From: Zopfochytrium polystomum
Taxonomy: Eukaryota > Chytridiomycota > Chytridiomycetes > Chytridiales > Chytridiaceae
Length of the DNA: 57,071 nucleotides
Reading direction: 5' to 3'
Assembly: GCA_025765615.1 (NCBI GenBank)
Contig: JAIVFJ010000362.1
Location: 1-57,071, forward strand
Below the pieces are notes generated by a model. It was not told the origin of the DNA, did not search any database, and saw nothing but the letters and a program-made list of their open reading frames with translations. The stretch's first letter is position 1. The number at the start of each line of letters is the position of its first letter. Shown in pieces: positions 8,706-19,020 of this stretch. The position numbers and the translations under genes were made by a program.

Positions 8706-9732
8706 ATGCAAGAGAAACATCTGATACTCATAGGCAAAACAGGAGTGGGCAAATCTGCCACTGGCAATCTTCTAGTTGATGGCCCAAATTGTGAAATAGA
8801 GACCTTCGCGGTTTCATCGGGCCCGCAGTCAGAGACAGCCGAAAGCGTTACGGTTAAGAGCAAAATACAAGGAGAATTTAACGTGATAGTTACAGACACG
8901 CCAGGCGTCTTTGATACCAAGGGCAGGTCACAAGATTTCTTTCAGTCGGTTACTAATACAATATACCACAGCGGTGGTATTATACTATTAGTCACGAAGG
9001 ATGAACGTATGTCCCAGATGCTCATAAATGTGATACGTGCGTTGTCTATATCTATTGGTCCCAGCCTGCACAATGCACTTGTAATTGTTAGAACAGGTAT
9101 ATCTAAAAAGGTAAAGACACACGAGCAAGCAAGCAGTCTGCTTGACAGCTTCTCGAAATCTGTACAGAAGGAGTATAACTCCGCTTGGAGTACTCAGTGA
9201 AAAAGAAATGAAATTTGAACATATCCTCGGTCTCTCAGAACATGACAATAGCCCTTGTAACAGTACTGTCTTCCTTGAGAACTTGTGGGGACTTATCCCC
9301 AGGCTCACATCAATTCCACCAAGATGCATCACAACTTGGAATAAAGCACTGGAAGTTATGGGTCAGGACTTTACAACTGAAAGCGCCATAGAAACTATCA
9401 GGGACGAAAAAATCGAGGAACTCAAATGCAAAATTGCAAGTTACAAAGAAGACAAAGAATGGCAAAGTCGAAGATCTAGGGATATGGGTATAACTCTGGC
9501 GAGCGTCGGGTGGATACCTCTTGTAAACATTGGCGTAGGCATGGGTTGCGGTATAGCAAAGTCTATAAGCGACAAGAGAGTAACAGAATTAACTGAAGAT
9601 ATATACAACGCACATCGTGAAATTCAGGATATAAAGGACAAAAGCTCCGAGGACATCAAGAAGCTTCACGAGAATCTGAAGAAAAGGGTGCGCAAGATGA
9701 GAGACTTGATAGAATACGCAAAGGAGCCCTAG
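8706..9732 (+). CDS. AIG1/GIMAP-type GTPase, frame broken near 9,180
   Basis: From ATG 8706 the protein begins MQEKHLILIGKTGVGKSATG, a classic AIG1-family G1 motif. The G3 motif VTDTPGVFD follows. The usual Thr-Lys-x-Asp-like G4 position is divergent (VIVRTGISKK). The first frame ends at 9200. The continuation (LSEKEMKFEHILGLSEHD and onward) is in another frame that overlaps it and runs to 9732. It contains a short hydrophobic segment (VGWIPLVNIGVGMGCGIAK) and a long charged coiled coil (EDIKKLHENLKKRVRKMRDL). Total length would be ~330 aa, normal for the family, whose members assemble on membranes as immune-type GTPases in plants and animals. The break could be mutation or sequencing error. 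The neighbouring membrane-hairpin ORFs may be partners. Confidence 0.82.
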
Positions 9733-9992
9733 CGTAGCATATACAATGGAGGTTGCCAATCGAAGATCACAACTCTCTATTGGATTGAAACCAGATAACA
9801 TACAACGAGAAAGATACTCAAGCACCACAACATGGCTTATACTCTTAAAACACCCGCCCAAAACCACCATCCGCCACTCTCATCCCAGCAATCCCGCATG
9901 CTATCATGCAAGTCGAAAGAGTACCAGGCAGAATTCACCATTTCAATGGAACAAGGTTGGGCGGAGAATAGACAAATAGTAGTTGTCCAGTA

Positions 9993-10004
9993 AATTGAAA
10001 TTGA
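9993..10004. promoter_or_regulatory. Last AATTGA doublet of the gene-dense block
   Basis: Two directly adjacent AATTGA copies lie at 9993-9998 and 9999-10004, at the junction between the compact gene block and the copia fragment. Confidence 0.2.
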
Positions 10005-10019
10005 TAATGATATGATTGT

Positions 10020-10605
10020 AGATGTTGTTGCTTTGGGTGTCCAAAGAGAGTCCACTGGGAGGCCCTTCAACACCTCCTTGCTTACCTCGACCACACTGCC
10101 GACAACAAGTTTCGGTTCTCTCAAGATGCGCCTCTTATTCCTCTCAGATATTCCGACGCTGACTGGGCAGGGGACCCAGAGTCACGTCGATTTTGCGCTG
10201 GCATCGCTATCCTACTCCAAGGTGGGTCAATCCGTGGGAGCTCCACGCTGCAGCCAATCCTCTCCGACTCCACAGTCGCAGCTGAGACTCTCGCGCTCAA
10301 TAAACTCTCCAAGGACGTGGTTCATGTTCGTCACCTTCTGGGGTGGATTGGGTATCTGCAGCCCGAGGCTACTCGACTAATTTGCGACAACCTCGGCACC
10401 GTGCACAATGCCATCGATGGGGCAGCCTGACACCATACCAAGCACCTTGATGTCCAAATACCTGTTTATTTGTGACCTTGTACGCTGAAAACTCGTCTCT
10501 GTTGAGCATGTCTCCACTACCCATTGCATGGTTGACGACGTTCTCACTAAAGGGCTCGTGCGTATTAAGCATGAAGCCTGCTGTCGGGCACTCGGCCTCA
10601 TCAGG
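10020..10605 (+). pseudogene. Ty1/copia polyprotein fragment (RNase H end)
   Basis: One frame, open from ~10020 to the TGA at 10428-10430, reads VHWEALQHLLAYLDHTADN, then YSDADWAGDPESRR and later LICDNLGTVHNAIDG. This is the C-terminal reverse transcriptase/RNase H part of a Ty1/copia Pol, whose hallmark is Y-DADWAG. After the stop, other frames keep the conserved tail: HHTKHLDVQ near 10,431-10,460 and HCMVDDVLTKGLVRIKH near 10,520-10,575. The fragment is therefore frameshifted and lacks protease, integrase and most of RT. Possible LTR sequence in 10,605-10,905 cannot be confirmed. It marks the end of the transposon-free block. Confidence 0.85.
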
Positions 10606-11015
10606 GGGAGCGCGAATCCGGACAAGTCTGATTCTCCATGGGATTCAGCCGAGCCCCAGCAAAGAAAGTGCAGAAGCCAAGCAGGGCGGAAAAGGAAGTG
10701 CCTTATGCTGCTTGGCTTGAGAGGCAAAGTCGTGAGTGTGAGAGAGGAGTGAAATGTGCGAGTGCATTAGGAATGGGAATAAATATGGGCATGCAAGTGG
10801 TGAAGAAGGACAACAAGATCCAACACTTGCACAGGTTAGTGTTCTGGGAATCCAAAGTTTTGAATGCAGTAATAAAGAACAAGATCCATCACCCGCGCAG
10901 ATCTTCACTTAACTTGTTCGAAACATGTTATTTATTTACCATCTCATTAATAACACCTCTGATAGTATAAAAGAAACTATTTTAGAACACCATAGTAACA
11001 AAAAAACCCTCTGTA

Positions 11016-11056
11016 CAGGGGGGGGACAAAAGTTTCCGGGCACTTGCTGTGCCACC
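11016..11056 (+). repeat. Tc1 left terminal inverted repeat
   Basis: It starts CAGGGGGGGGACAAAAGTTT and ends GCTGTGCCACC. It matches the reverse complement of 12,282-12,321 with only a few differences, mainly in the G run and one single-base length change. Confidence 0.95.
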
Positions 11057-11141
11057 AAAATTTCGCTCAACATGAGCCATCCAATTCCACAAAACTTAAT
11101 TGTATTTCAAGCAAAAAGAACGTGATGGTTCGAAAGTCTGG

Positions 11142-12203
11142 TCAATAGTCTGTTGGCCCTCCATCGCTCTCAATAGTAGCTTGCATCCTTGCAGGCATAC
11201 TCTTCACTAATGATTGGAGGAACTGGGGTTCAATTTCCTGCCAAGCTTTTCGAACTGACTTTTTCAACACCTCGAGGCCAAGCGGTCGGTCTTCTGATAT
11301 CTGATCTTTAAGTCGAGCCCAGAGATTCTCTATGGGGTTCAAATCCGGGCTTTGAGCGGGCCAGTTCATGATAGGCAAGCCCTTGTCTTTGAACCAAGCT
11401 TTAACTTTCAGGGCTGTGTGAGCTGGTGCATTGTCATGCTGATAGATCAGGCTGTTCTCAAGAAACTCCTCGTCGGCATTCTGTTCATCCAAATATTCAA
11501 TAAAGACTTGAAGTTGACCATCCAAAATGTCAATATACTGCGAGCTGTTCAGTCGCCCGTCAATGAATGCATAGCTTCCTGCAATCGAACCGCGGAAACA
11601 AGCCCAAATTGAGAACGACTGGCGGCCACTCTTCACTGTTGCTTGAAGACATTCTGGTTTGAGCTTTTCACCAGCACTGCGCCAAACACGGACCTGCCCC
11701 TGCGCTCCAGTCTCAAAGCTGGCCTCATCAGTCCAAATTACCTTCTCCCACTCTTCAACGGACCACCTGACATGCTCCTTAGCAAATTCAAGCCGTTTAC
11801 GTCGATGCTCTGGCTTTAGATAGGGCTTTTTGGCTGCAAGACGGTTGAAAATCCCCTCCTCATGAAGTACACGTCGAACAGTCCTCGTTGAAACGGGATC
11901 GTCACGAGCGGAATTCAACTGATTTGTAAGGTCGCCAAGTGTTTGCCTTCTGTTTGATGCAGATCCCTTTGTAGCTCGAACCAAATAACGGCGATTGTTC
12001 TCTGAGAGCTTGCGAGGCCGTCCGGAACGGGGCAGGTGAGTGAGACTGCCAGTGTTCTCATAGCGCGCAATTATATCCTGGACCGTTGACTTTGGTACAG
12101 TTGTGTCATTGGCGATCTCACGGGTGCTCTTCCCGTTGTTGTGCATCGCAATCAGCGTCTTGCACACGCCAAGATCATTCCTCACTCTCTTTGCTGTCCC
12201 CAT
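11142..12203 (-). CDS. Tc1 transposase (DD34E)
   Basis: The intact ORF is 353 aa from the Met at 12203-12201. The frame is also open upstream, but only through the terminal repeat. The N-terminal helix-turn-helix DNA-binding region includes STREIANDTTVPKSTVQDII. A GRPRKLSE hinge follows, with the AT-hook-like GRPR. The catalytic triad is visible: Asp in WTDEASF, Asp in YQHDNAPAHT and Glu in PDLNPIENLW. There are 34 residues between the second Asp and the Glu, giving DD34E, the classical Tc1 spacing. The enzyme cuts and pastes the element at TA sites. No frameshift or stop is present, unlike the copia and hAT remnants nearby. Confidence 0.96.
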   Translation of the reverse strand: MGTAKRVRNDLGVCKTLIAMHNNGKSTREIANDTTVPKSTVQDIIARYENTGSLTHLPRSGRPRKLSENNRRYLVRATKGSASNRRQTLGDLTNQLNSARDDPVSTRTVRRVLHEEGIFNRLAAKKPYLKPEHRRKRLEFAKEHVRWSVEEWEKVIWTDEASFETGAQGQVRVWRSAGEKLKPECLQATVKSGRQSFSIWACFRGSIAGSYAFIDGRLNSSQYIDILDGQLQVFIEYLDEQNADEEFLENSLIYQHDNAPAHTALKVKAWFKDKGLPIMNWPAQSPDLNPIENLWARLKDQISEDRPLGLEVLKKSVRKAWQEIEPQFLQSLVKSMPARMQATIESDGGPTDY

Positions 12204-12281
12204 GTCAAATGTCGAGGCGATTGCTCCGAGTTTGGTGAGATCGTCAATGGGGCAGTGCAGATCGACGAGCTGGCGGTGGAG

Positions 12282-12321
12282 GGTGGCACAGCGGTGCCCG
12301 GAAACTTTTGTCCTCCCCCTG
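12282..12321 (-). repeat. Tc1 right terminal inverted repeat
   Basis: The reverse complement reads CAGGGGGAGGACAAAAGTTT and then CCGGGCACC, pairing with the left repeat. Target TA follows at 12,322-12,323. Confidence 0.95.
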
Positions 12322-12418
12322 TACATTCAAAAGATGTATCTGTCAAGTTGCCAATGAGTCAATTAGACGCATATGCCAATAGGAAAAGCTCCCAAATAAA
12401 ACTGAAACACTGTTCCTT

Positions 12419-12452
<34 letters not shown>

Positions 12453-13402
12453 TTCATCTGAGAAAAATTCTGTAATTGTTAAGAAGAAAAAAATATCCAC
12501 CGTTTCCTCTGTTTCAGTGAAGTCAGTAAATGACGATAAAAAAAGCTGAATGAGAGAACAGAGATGAAAGTATACATAAACAAAAATTAGAATTTGTTTT
12601 TCAAATTGGGAAAATAGTTGATCAGCTTCCTACAGGATTTCAAAAAATGAACATGAATCCAACGAAAAATGCATTGGTAAAATTGGCTCATGGATCTTTG
12701 TTGAGAATGTTCTTAATTTTGAGAAGGTGTTCTCTTGTATCTCTTGCGACAAGGATTTTTCTATTTTGGAGGACTAGTTCCTTAATTCGATCCGCAATGA
12801 ATAAATAAGATTAGAAAGCATAGCCTATTAACAATGGAATCGTTCTTTTTAACTACTTTGCATTGAGAACAAGTTGTGTTGGAAGGAAAATGTGTTGCTC
12901 CTGCGGGAGCAGCTGGATGTGCCGTACGCGAGAAGTCCCAAGTTGCCGGTCGGATAGCTTGTTGGCAAAAATAGTGAGGCAGGTACTGCGCGCACCTCTC
13001 CCCAAAAACCTAGGGGAAAAACAAAAAAAAAAACAAAAAAAAAAAAAAACAAAAAATAAAAAAAAAAAAAAAAAAAAAAATGCTAGAAAAATGTAGCGCA
13101 GTGAGACATCTTGGCAAAATGCCCTGGTCCCCTGCAAGCACAAGTATAAGTAAAACCAAAATGTGGAGTAATTAGTGCGTGTGGAGCACCAAAAACCAAC
13201 CCAGCCTAATTGGCCTAATGCCACTAATTGGCCTAATGGGCACAATTGCCACTAATACCACTACTAACTCAAAAGTGGTGCGTTTTGGACATCTTGGCTG
13301 TCTTTCTCCCTGCCCCTCCGTCTCTTCTCTCTCACCATCTTCTCCTGTCTCTGGGCACTCCTCTCAACCCGTCTATGCCTCTTCTCCCTCTATCTCTTGC
13401 CA

Positions 13403-13457
13403 CCTCTCTCCTCTCCAATCTCTCTCTCCCTCGTCGTGTCTTTTCTCCTCCTCTCTC

Positions 13458-13513
<56 letters not shown>

Positions 13514-13560
13514 ATTCTCCTCTCTCTCTCTCTCTCCTCTTTTCTCTCGCTGCCTCCAAT
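13403..13560. repeat. (CT)n microsatellite
   Basis: Long interrupted CT runs end at CTCCAATGCAAACAG, a short sequence also found after the CT-rich tract that follows R1 copy B (near 24,785). The long Leu/Ser and Arg/Glu open frames here are artefacts of the repeat. Confidence 0.95.
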
Positions 13561-13564
13561 GCAA

Positions 13565-14410
13565 ACAGTGGAAAATGTTCCTGTGCGTCCACATGTCCAA
13601 CGGCCCTCTGGCCTGCCATTGGCGTACGTCTCCCTCGCAAGTCGCTGGTGCGCCCGCACGGTCCCCGTAGGCGTGTCGAGGAGAGTGTGGCCGAGGCGGA
13701 AGACGTGCACGGTCGGGTAATTGAAAGACGCGATTTCCTGGGTCATGCGGGACGGCGGGTATGATAAACACTTTGGCCTCAATGAACGGGACTGGGGATT
13801 CTGGCACGGGCAGCCGTGGTAGCGGCGGCTGCGGCGGCTGCGGCGGGGAGCGAGGAGATGACGGGCATGATGGGTTGTGCTGCTGCGTTCGATGGCTGGG
13901 GTTGCAGGGACCGCGTGGGGGGGCCGCAAACTAGGCTGGGTGGATTCAGAGGAGTCGGCGCTGTGGCTTGCGTGCGTCGTCCTTTTGTCAACAGAGTGTT
14001 GTTGGACTCACTGAACGTCGCGCTCAGAATCCTTTCTGTGGTTGAGCAACAGTGAAACGCAATTGACCCCTCATGTGTTTCTCTCCTGTGGCGCTGGATC
14101 CTCCGAGGAGAAGCACGTCGCCGAGCTCCTTCTTGAGGTCAGTCTGCAGGCGGCGAATGACGACCTCAAAAAAAAAAGGAGGCAAATGCCAGTGGAGCGG
14201 GCGTCCCGTGCTTCTTGTGATCATCGTCGTCGTCGTCGTCGTCGTCGCCTGGATTGGCAACGGCTGGCGGTGGAAGACGAAAAAGAGGCTCTCGTTGGCG
14301 ACGCACTGCCGTTAGCAGGCGGGCGGGTACATCTGGCAGAGGCGTTGGTTGGATGGGGAAGTGGTACAGTGCAGGGGCTGGTGCGATCAGCCCTTCCTAA
14401 GGTCGATTAG
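13565..14410 (-). other. GC-rich stretch with fragmentary coding on minus strand
   Basis: Two minus-strand stretches look protein-like: one near 13,600-13,770 containing MTQEIASFNYPTVHVFRLG, and one near 14,030-14,190 containing VVIRRLQTDLKKELGDVLLL. They could be exons of one gene, but I cannot join them or recognise the product. A poly(A) run of about 42 bases at 14,427-14,468 follows. Confidence 0.3.
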
Positions 14411-14427
14411 ACGCTTTTGATTATGTC

Positions 14428-14471
<44 letters not shown>

Positions 14472-14692
14472 GTTTTCGCGGCTCTAACAGCGAGGCCTAC
14501 GGCCGCAACGACGGCAGAAAGTGACAAAAAAAAAAGCAACGGTGATGTTGGGTGATTGATGGCGCAGCCCCTGCTGCACAGCGATCCAGGCTCACACCTT
14601 TGCAATCTTAAGGATAGAGGCCTCGAGATGTGTGTCGCTGAGGAAGATGGGATGGGACATACGAGGTGGGTATTGGGGGCGAGCAAAGGCGC

Positions 14693-14820
14693 CATGGACG
14701 CAGCTCCAGCCGTTTGATGTGAGATCCGCGAGTGGCTGGCCTGGTTGGGTGTTTGATCGACCAAACGGAACGCTGAGGCGGCGGGTTGAAGTTGCGTGTC
14801 GCCAACACACTCGATTGGGA
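14693..14820. repeat. ~130-bp dispersed repeat R4, copy 1
   Basis: The stretch from GCGCCATGGACGCAGCTCCA to CGCCAACACACTC is matched at 18,888-19,020 with roughly 80% identity by eye. No function is apparent. Confidence 0.75.
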
Positions 14821-14880
14821 CCACTGTGTGGTTTGGGGTTGGTAAATTCAAGAGTGAGAGAGGGTGAGAGAGGAAGTCTG

Positions 14881-14918
14881 AGTGTGTGTGGAGTGTGTGT
14901 GGAGTGTGTGTGTGTGTG

Positions 14919-14964
<46 letters not shown>

Positions 14965-15003
14965 GTGTCTGTGTGCAGCGTGTGCGTGTGTGTGGAGTGT
15001 GTG

Positions 15004-15047
<44 letters not shown>

Positions 15048-15100
15048 CGTGTGTGTGTGTGTGTGTGTGTGTGCGTGTGTGTCTTTTTGCAGCGTGTTTG
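14881..15100. repeat. Compound (GT)n with GTGTGGAGTGTG units
   Basis: (GT) runs are punctuated by GTGTGGAGTGTG and GTGCAGCGTGTG. The same variant units recur near 18,320 (opposite strand), 26,080, 53,400 (opposite strand) and 53,810. Open frames of Val-Cys repeats here are artefacts. Confidence 0.95.
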
Positions 15101-15245
15101 GGTGGGTGGGTGTGTGAGTGAGTGAGTGAGTGAGTGGGTGTGTGCGTTTCTGTTCCTGACGTTGGAATTCAGGCTGGATTCACGTCAGACTCCAGGTCCC
15201 ACTCCTGTACACTCCATATTCATCCTTAACAACCGCTGCCCTGCT

Positions 15246-17090
15246 TCAAAGGCGACGGGATGAAGAGAGGTCAACATTACATGTTCGCATGGGACACGGG
15301 GGAGAGGGGAAATAGGCGCGCACCAAACCGTCCCTCATCCCTCGGTTCTCGCTGTGGACCGCGCCGCCTTCCCTCCTCGCCCCCTTCCCCACTATCCACC
15401 GCCGCCCATCGACTGACAATGCAATCAGGTCTCGACGCAACTGGCAGGGGGGGGGCCCACCCGCCGGCGGGCGCGGGGTCACCGCAGCGCCGCTTCCTCC
15501 AGCACCGCCACCACCGCCAGACTCTGCCTTGAGTGACTCGGCGGCTGCGGCGTTGAGCCTGTCGATGAGGGCGTCCACAGACGTGGAGGCGGAATCGACG
15601 ACGGCGGCAGAGGAGCAGCGGTGGAAGGCGGGGAGGGGGTGGGATGGATGGATGGTGTCGCGTGCGCGGCGGGCAAGCATGGAGCAGGGCGTCGAGGGGA
15701 GCCGCCGGGCAACAAAGACAGCGAGACAGCGCGTGGCGTGCAACCAACCTCCACGGGTCGACGAGCGCGCGCACGTTGCGGTGCTGGGCCGCGAAAGCGC
15801 GGCTGGCACAAACGCCTATTCACAAAAAATTTGGTGGCAAACAGGTGGAAGCGGTGGCGGTGGAGGAGATTGCCAAGATGCTGAAGCAGCGGGCCAAGCC
15901 GTACGGCGAGGGGGCGCCCGCAGTGGGATGGGGTGGCGGCGGAGGGAAGTCCAAGAAGGCGGCGGAGAAGAAGGGCAAGGGCGGAGAGAGCGATGGTGCG
16001 TCCAAGAAGGCGAGCTCTGCCAACTTGGTTAGCTCGCTTTTCTTTCTTTTCTTTTTTTTTTTTTTTTTGAAAGTTTTGAAACAATTGACGCTCAAAACGG
16101 CTTCTCGCTGCAAAACTTGTGTACAAAGAAACGTCAACCCACATCCGCCCCGTCGTCCGAGCGCTCGTCAAGCGCGCCAGCAGCAGCAGCAGCAACAGCA
16201 CTTGCAACCCCCCCCCCTTGCTGCAGGGGACGCAACTGCCCGCACAGTCCGCATCCTCTCCCTCCGCCTTCGACCAGTGGTCGTTGCTCCCGTCCTTTTC
16301 TTGCTACTCGCTGAGCTTCACGCCAGAATCAAACTTGCACGAAAGCACGCGGTTCGACTACGAGCTGCGGCTGGCTGCGGCGATCGGAGGGGGCGCAGGG
16401 GGGCGGCGAGCTCGGAGGACGCGGGGGCGGCGGCGGCGGCGAGAGAGGGCGGTGGCGGTGGCGGTGGTGGTGGTGGAGCGGGAGAGTGGGTGGGTGAGAC
16501 GTTCGAAACGTTTTGGCTGCGGCATTATGACAAGGGCATTCAAAACGTTTCAGGGCACGGTGGAGCTGGAGCCGTCGGAGCTGGAGCCGTCGGAGCCATC
16601 GCAATGTGTGAGGTGAGCTTGGCGGGGCAGTGTGAGGGGGTTGAAATTTTTTCCCCCCTCTTCCTTTCTTTTCCCATGCGTGCTCGATTGTTCCTCATAC
16701 GTGCAAAATACTGGTACTCCACACACGGGCTGAAATCTGTTCCGCTGTTCTACGCCACCGACTCGGTGTTTCAGTCGCTGACAGCCGTGTACGCCGGCAG
16801 CGGGGGTCGCGCCGTGGCCCGTAACTGCGGCGGCCGTCGCGTTTTTCGCGAGATGCAGCTGATGCCCGCGATCCTGGCGTTCCTGCCGACGGAGCAGGAG
16901 GCCGCCGCAGCCGCCACCGCCGTCGCCGCATCCGAACTGGGAACGTCGGCCTCTCCGCAGCCACCTTTGTCATCCTCATCGACGTCGTCCTCGCCATCCT
17001 CCAACTCTGCTACTTCCGGCTGGACGTCGGCGTCATTGTCCTCTGCCGCCGAGTCGGCATCCACATAATTGTTGCTCAAGCCGTCAGCCA
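15246..17090 (+). other. GC-rich region, probable unrecognised gene
   Basis: Several plus-strand segments look coding. They include EAVAVEEIAKMLKQRAKPYG with a Lys-rich tail (15,850-16,040), HESTRFDYELRLAAAIGG (16,330-16,390), FETFWLRHYDKGIQNVSG (16,500-16,555) and YWYSTHGLKSVPLFYATDSV up to about 16,905, followed by a Ser/Thr-rich stretch. They lie in different frames and are separated by a T-rich stretch at 16,025-16,080, so introns or indels must intervene. The opposite strand is also open and acidic at 16,771-17,060. I cannot name the product or fix the exon borders. Confidence 0.35.
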
Positions 17091-17440
17091 GCGCGGCGAC
17101 CAAGAAGAGCGGGAAAGCAGCAGCACCGGGTGCAGGAGGACCGACGCCGCCGAGCCTGGACGCGCTGGCGCTACCCTGGGGGGGTGGAGTTTGGGACGGT
17201 GCTTGTGTACGCCTGACCTGCAAGCGAGACTGCGGCGGGGCGGATGGCGTTGGGTGGTGGAGCGGTCGAGGCGGCGGAGGTGCGGTGCGGTGTGCGAGGG
17301 AGTTTGTTTGTTGTTGCGGTGAATGCAGTCTGAGACTTGGCGGTGAAGCCGGTCACGTCATGTCACGATTTGTCGCACACGCGACGCACAAGGAAGAGGG
17401 TAATAGAACTCGACGTATGATGGTGATGAAGGTGATGATG

Positions 17441-17479
<39 letters not shown>

Positions 17480-17604
17480 TATATGCGTGTGTGAGTGAGC
17501 GAGAAAGATTGAGAGAGAAAAAAAAAAAAAGGAAGAAAGGAGATTTGTGAGAATTAAAGGAGCATTGCTTGCTTTGCACCCCTCGCCTCAACCCGCATCC
17601 CCAT

Positions 17605-17755
<151 letters not shown>

Positions 17756-17759
17756 GTAA

Positions 17760-18160
17760 TGCCGGAAACCTTCGAGCCCGAGAGCGACGGCGACAAGGAG
17801 CCGTTGCTCGCAGCAGCAGCAGCACGCCACCGGCACAGGCACCGATAGCGGCATCAGCGACAGCAGCGGGTGGGGTGGGTAGCTCCGCACCAAGAAGGTC
17901 CCCCTCTTACCACCACCACCACCACCACCACCGACTCGCCCCCACCGCGCCACAGGAGCGCCAATTTCACAACCCCCTACCCTCGAGCACCAACCACCCT
18001 GGCCGCACTGCGACGCCGACGACGAACGCCAACGACGCCGACGACAACGACAACGACGCGGACGCCAGCGACCTCGATGTATGACCTACAACCCGCCGCG
18101 CGGCTTTGTGTTCCAGATGCGCGTGGTTGCCCCCCCGTCGCCGCCCCGGCGCACTAACCC
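17760..18160 (+). other. Possible 5' end of an unrecognised gene
   Basis: ATG 17,760 starts MPETFEPESDGDKEPLLAA, with an acidic di-leucine motif (EPLL) typical of sorted membrane proteins. The frame stops after ~29 codons beyond a CAG run. Further coding-like segments lie at 18,000-18,070 (Asp-rich) and 18,083-18,190 (YNPPRGFVFQMRVVAPP), in other frames. Introns or indels would be needed to join them. Confidence 0.3.
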
Positions 18161-18309
18161 GGCAGGGTTGGCGGCGACTCTGATTACAGCGGTGGCGGGT
18201 TCGGTGGGGGGCGGAGGGAACGGGTGGCGGTCGCGGCCGCGGCGGCGTGGCGTGGTGGGAGACGGTCGTGCGAGGTGGCGGCGGGGGTGGGGGACGCTGC
18301 TTCTGGTGG

Positions 18310-18370
18310 CGGCCAACACACACTCTCCACACACTCCACACACACACACACACACGCGCGCGCGCGTGCG
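18310..18370. repeat. Compound (CA)n repeat
   Basis: ACACTCCACACACTCCACAC leads into (CA)n and (CG)n. It is the reverse-complement form of the compound GT repeat at 14,881. From 18,370 to 18,885 I see no supported gene. Confidence 0.9.
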
Positions 18371-18887
18371 CAACACACTATCTCTCTCATGCATGTTCCA
18401 AAAGGACAGGCCGCACGCCACGCTCAAGTGCCGCTTCTCGAAAAAGGTTACGAGTGAAGAGTCTGTGTGCAAGAGCTGCCGTCATCGTTGTCGGCTCCCA
18501 CCTCGAGGTTCCAGATCGCCGGGTGAATGAAACCTTTTACTTTAATCCCTCCCCCTCAACATTTAACCTCTCTACGCTCTCCCACTCCTCCTTGCTTCGT
18601 TCCTTTCCTGCTACACTGATGCCTCGCCCTTGTTTGAGCTCTGGAACAACTCTCGCCGTGGTTCTCCCATGCAGACTCTCTCTAGCCGAGAACGCACGCG
18701 CCCTGGGCCAACTTCCAACAGCTTTGGTCCGCAACTTATGCCCTGTGCGCATTGTGAGCCAAAGATCGAAAAGTTACTTTGGTCCGTCACCGACGCTCCG
18801 CACTGGCCAACAAAATAGCAAGCTGGCCATTCCTAACCGACTGCGCTAGCCAAGCCCACTCCTCTGGCATGATGCAGTGTGGTTGCG

Positions 18888-19020
18888 CGCCATGGACGCA
18901 GCTCCAGCCATTTGATGTGAGAATCTGCTGCGAGTGCCTCTGGCCCGGTCGCGTGCCCAATCAACCAAATGGAATGTCAAAGCGGCGGGTCAAAGCTGCG
19001 CGTCGCCGACACACTCCTGA
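18888..19020. repeat. R4 repeat, copy 2
   Basis: Direct-orientation match to 14,693-14,820 (GCGCCATGGACGCAGCTCCA onward). A poly(A) run at about 19,226-19,252 follows. 19,030-19,880 holds no recognisable gene. Confidence 0.75.

Larger units (their letters stand above)
11016..12321 (-). mobile_element. Tc1/mariner transposon, near complete
   Basis: The element is 1,306 bp with ~40-bp terminal inverted repeats beginning CAGGGGG and sharing ACAAAAGTTTCCGGGCAC. It is flanked by TA on both sides (11,014-11,015 and 12,322-12,323), the standard Tc1 target duplication. It sits inside R1, and the other R1 copy carries the uninterrupted target. It encodes one intact transposase, so recent activity is likely. 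Confidence 0.97.
10909..13290. repeat. Dispersed repeat R1, copy A (interrupted by Tc1)
   Basis: The flanks 10,909-11,015 and 12,322-13,290 align along their whole length with 23,582-24,700. Shared stretches include GATCTTTGTTGAGAAT, ATAAGATTAGAAAGCATAGC and GGAGTAATTAGTGCGTGTGG. The sequence is AT-rich and ends in a TAATTGGCC-type tandem array and a CT-rich run. No coding potential is visible apart from the inserted Tc1. Poly(A) runs occur at 12,421-12,450 and 13,022-13,080. Confidence 0.85.

Noticed and set aside
1..9740. Integrated mononegavirus or other RNA virus, considered because of short genes with motifs at the junctions
   Set aside because: No polymerase or nucleoprotein is recognisable, genes lie on both strands, and a PIF1 helicase does not fit an RNA virus.
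12204..12326. Upstream extension of the Tc1 transposase to 394 aa
   Set aside because: The extra residues are the translated terminal repeat, with an ATG made partly from flanking bases. The Met at 12,203 gives the usual family length.
13403..13560. Long Leu/Ser and Arg/Glu open frames in (CT)n/(GA)n tracts here and at 17,600, 21,800, 29,000, 36,700, 39,700, 42,000, 51,500 and 53,000
   Set aside because: Two-letter repeats lack stop codons on either strand. These frames follow the microsatellites exactly and carry no other protein-like sequence.
14881..15120. Val-Cys repeat proteins in several frames
   Set aside because: Translation of the compound GT repeat; the same occurs at 26,080, 53,400 and 53,810.
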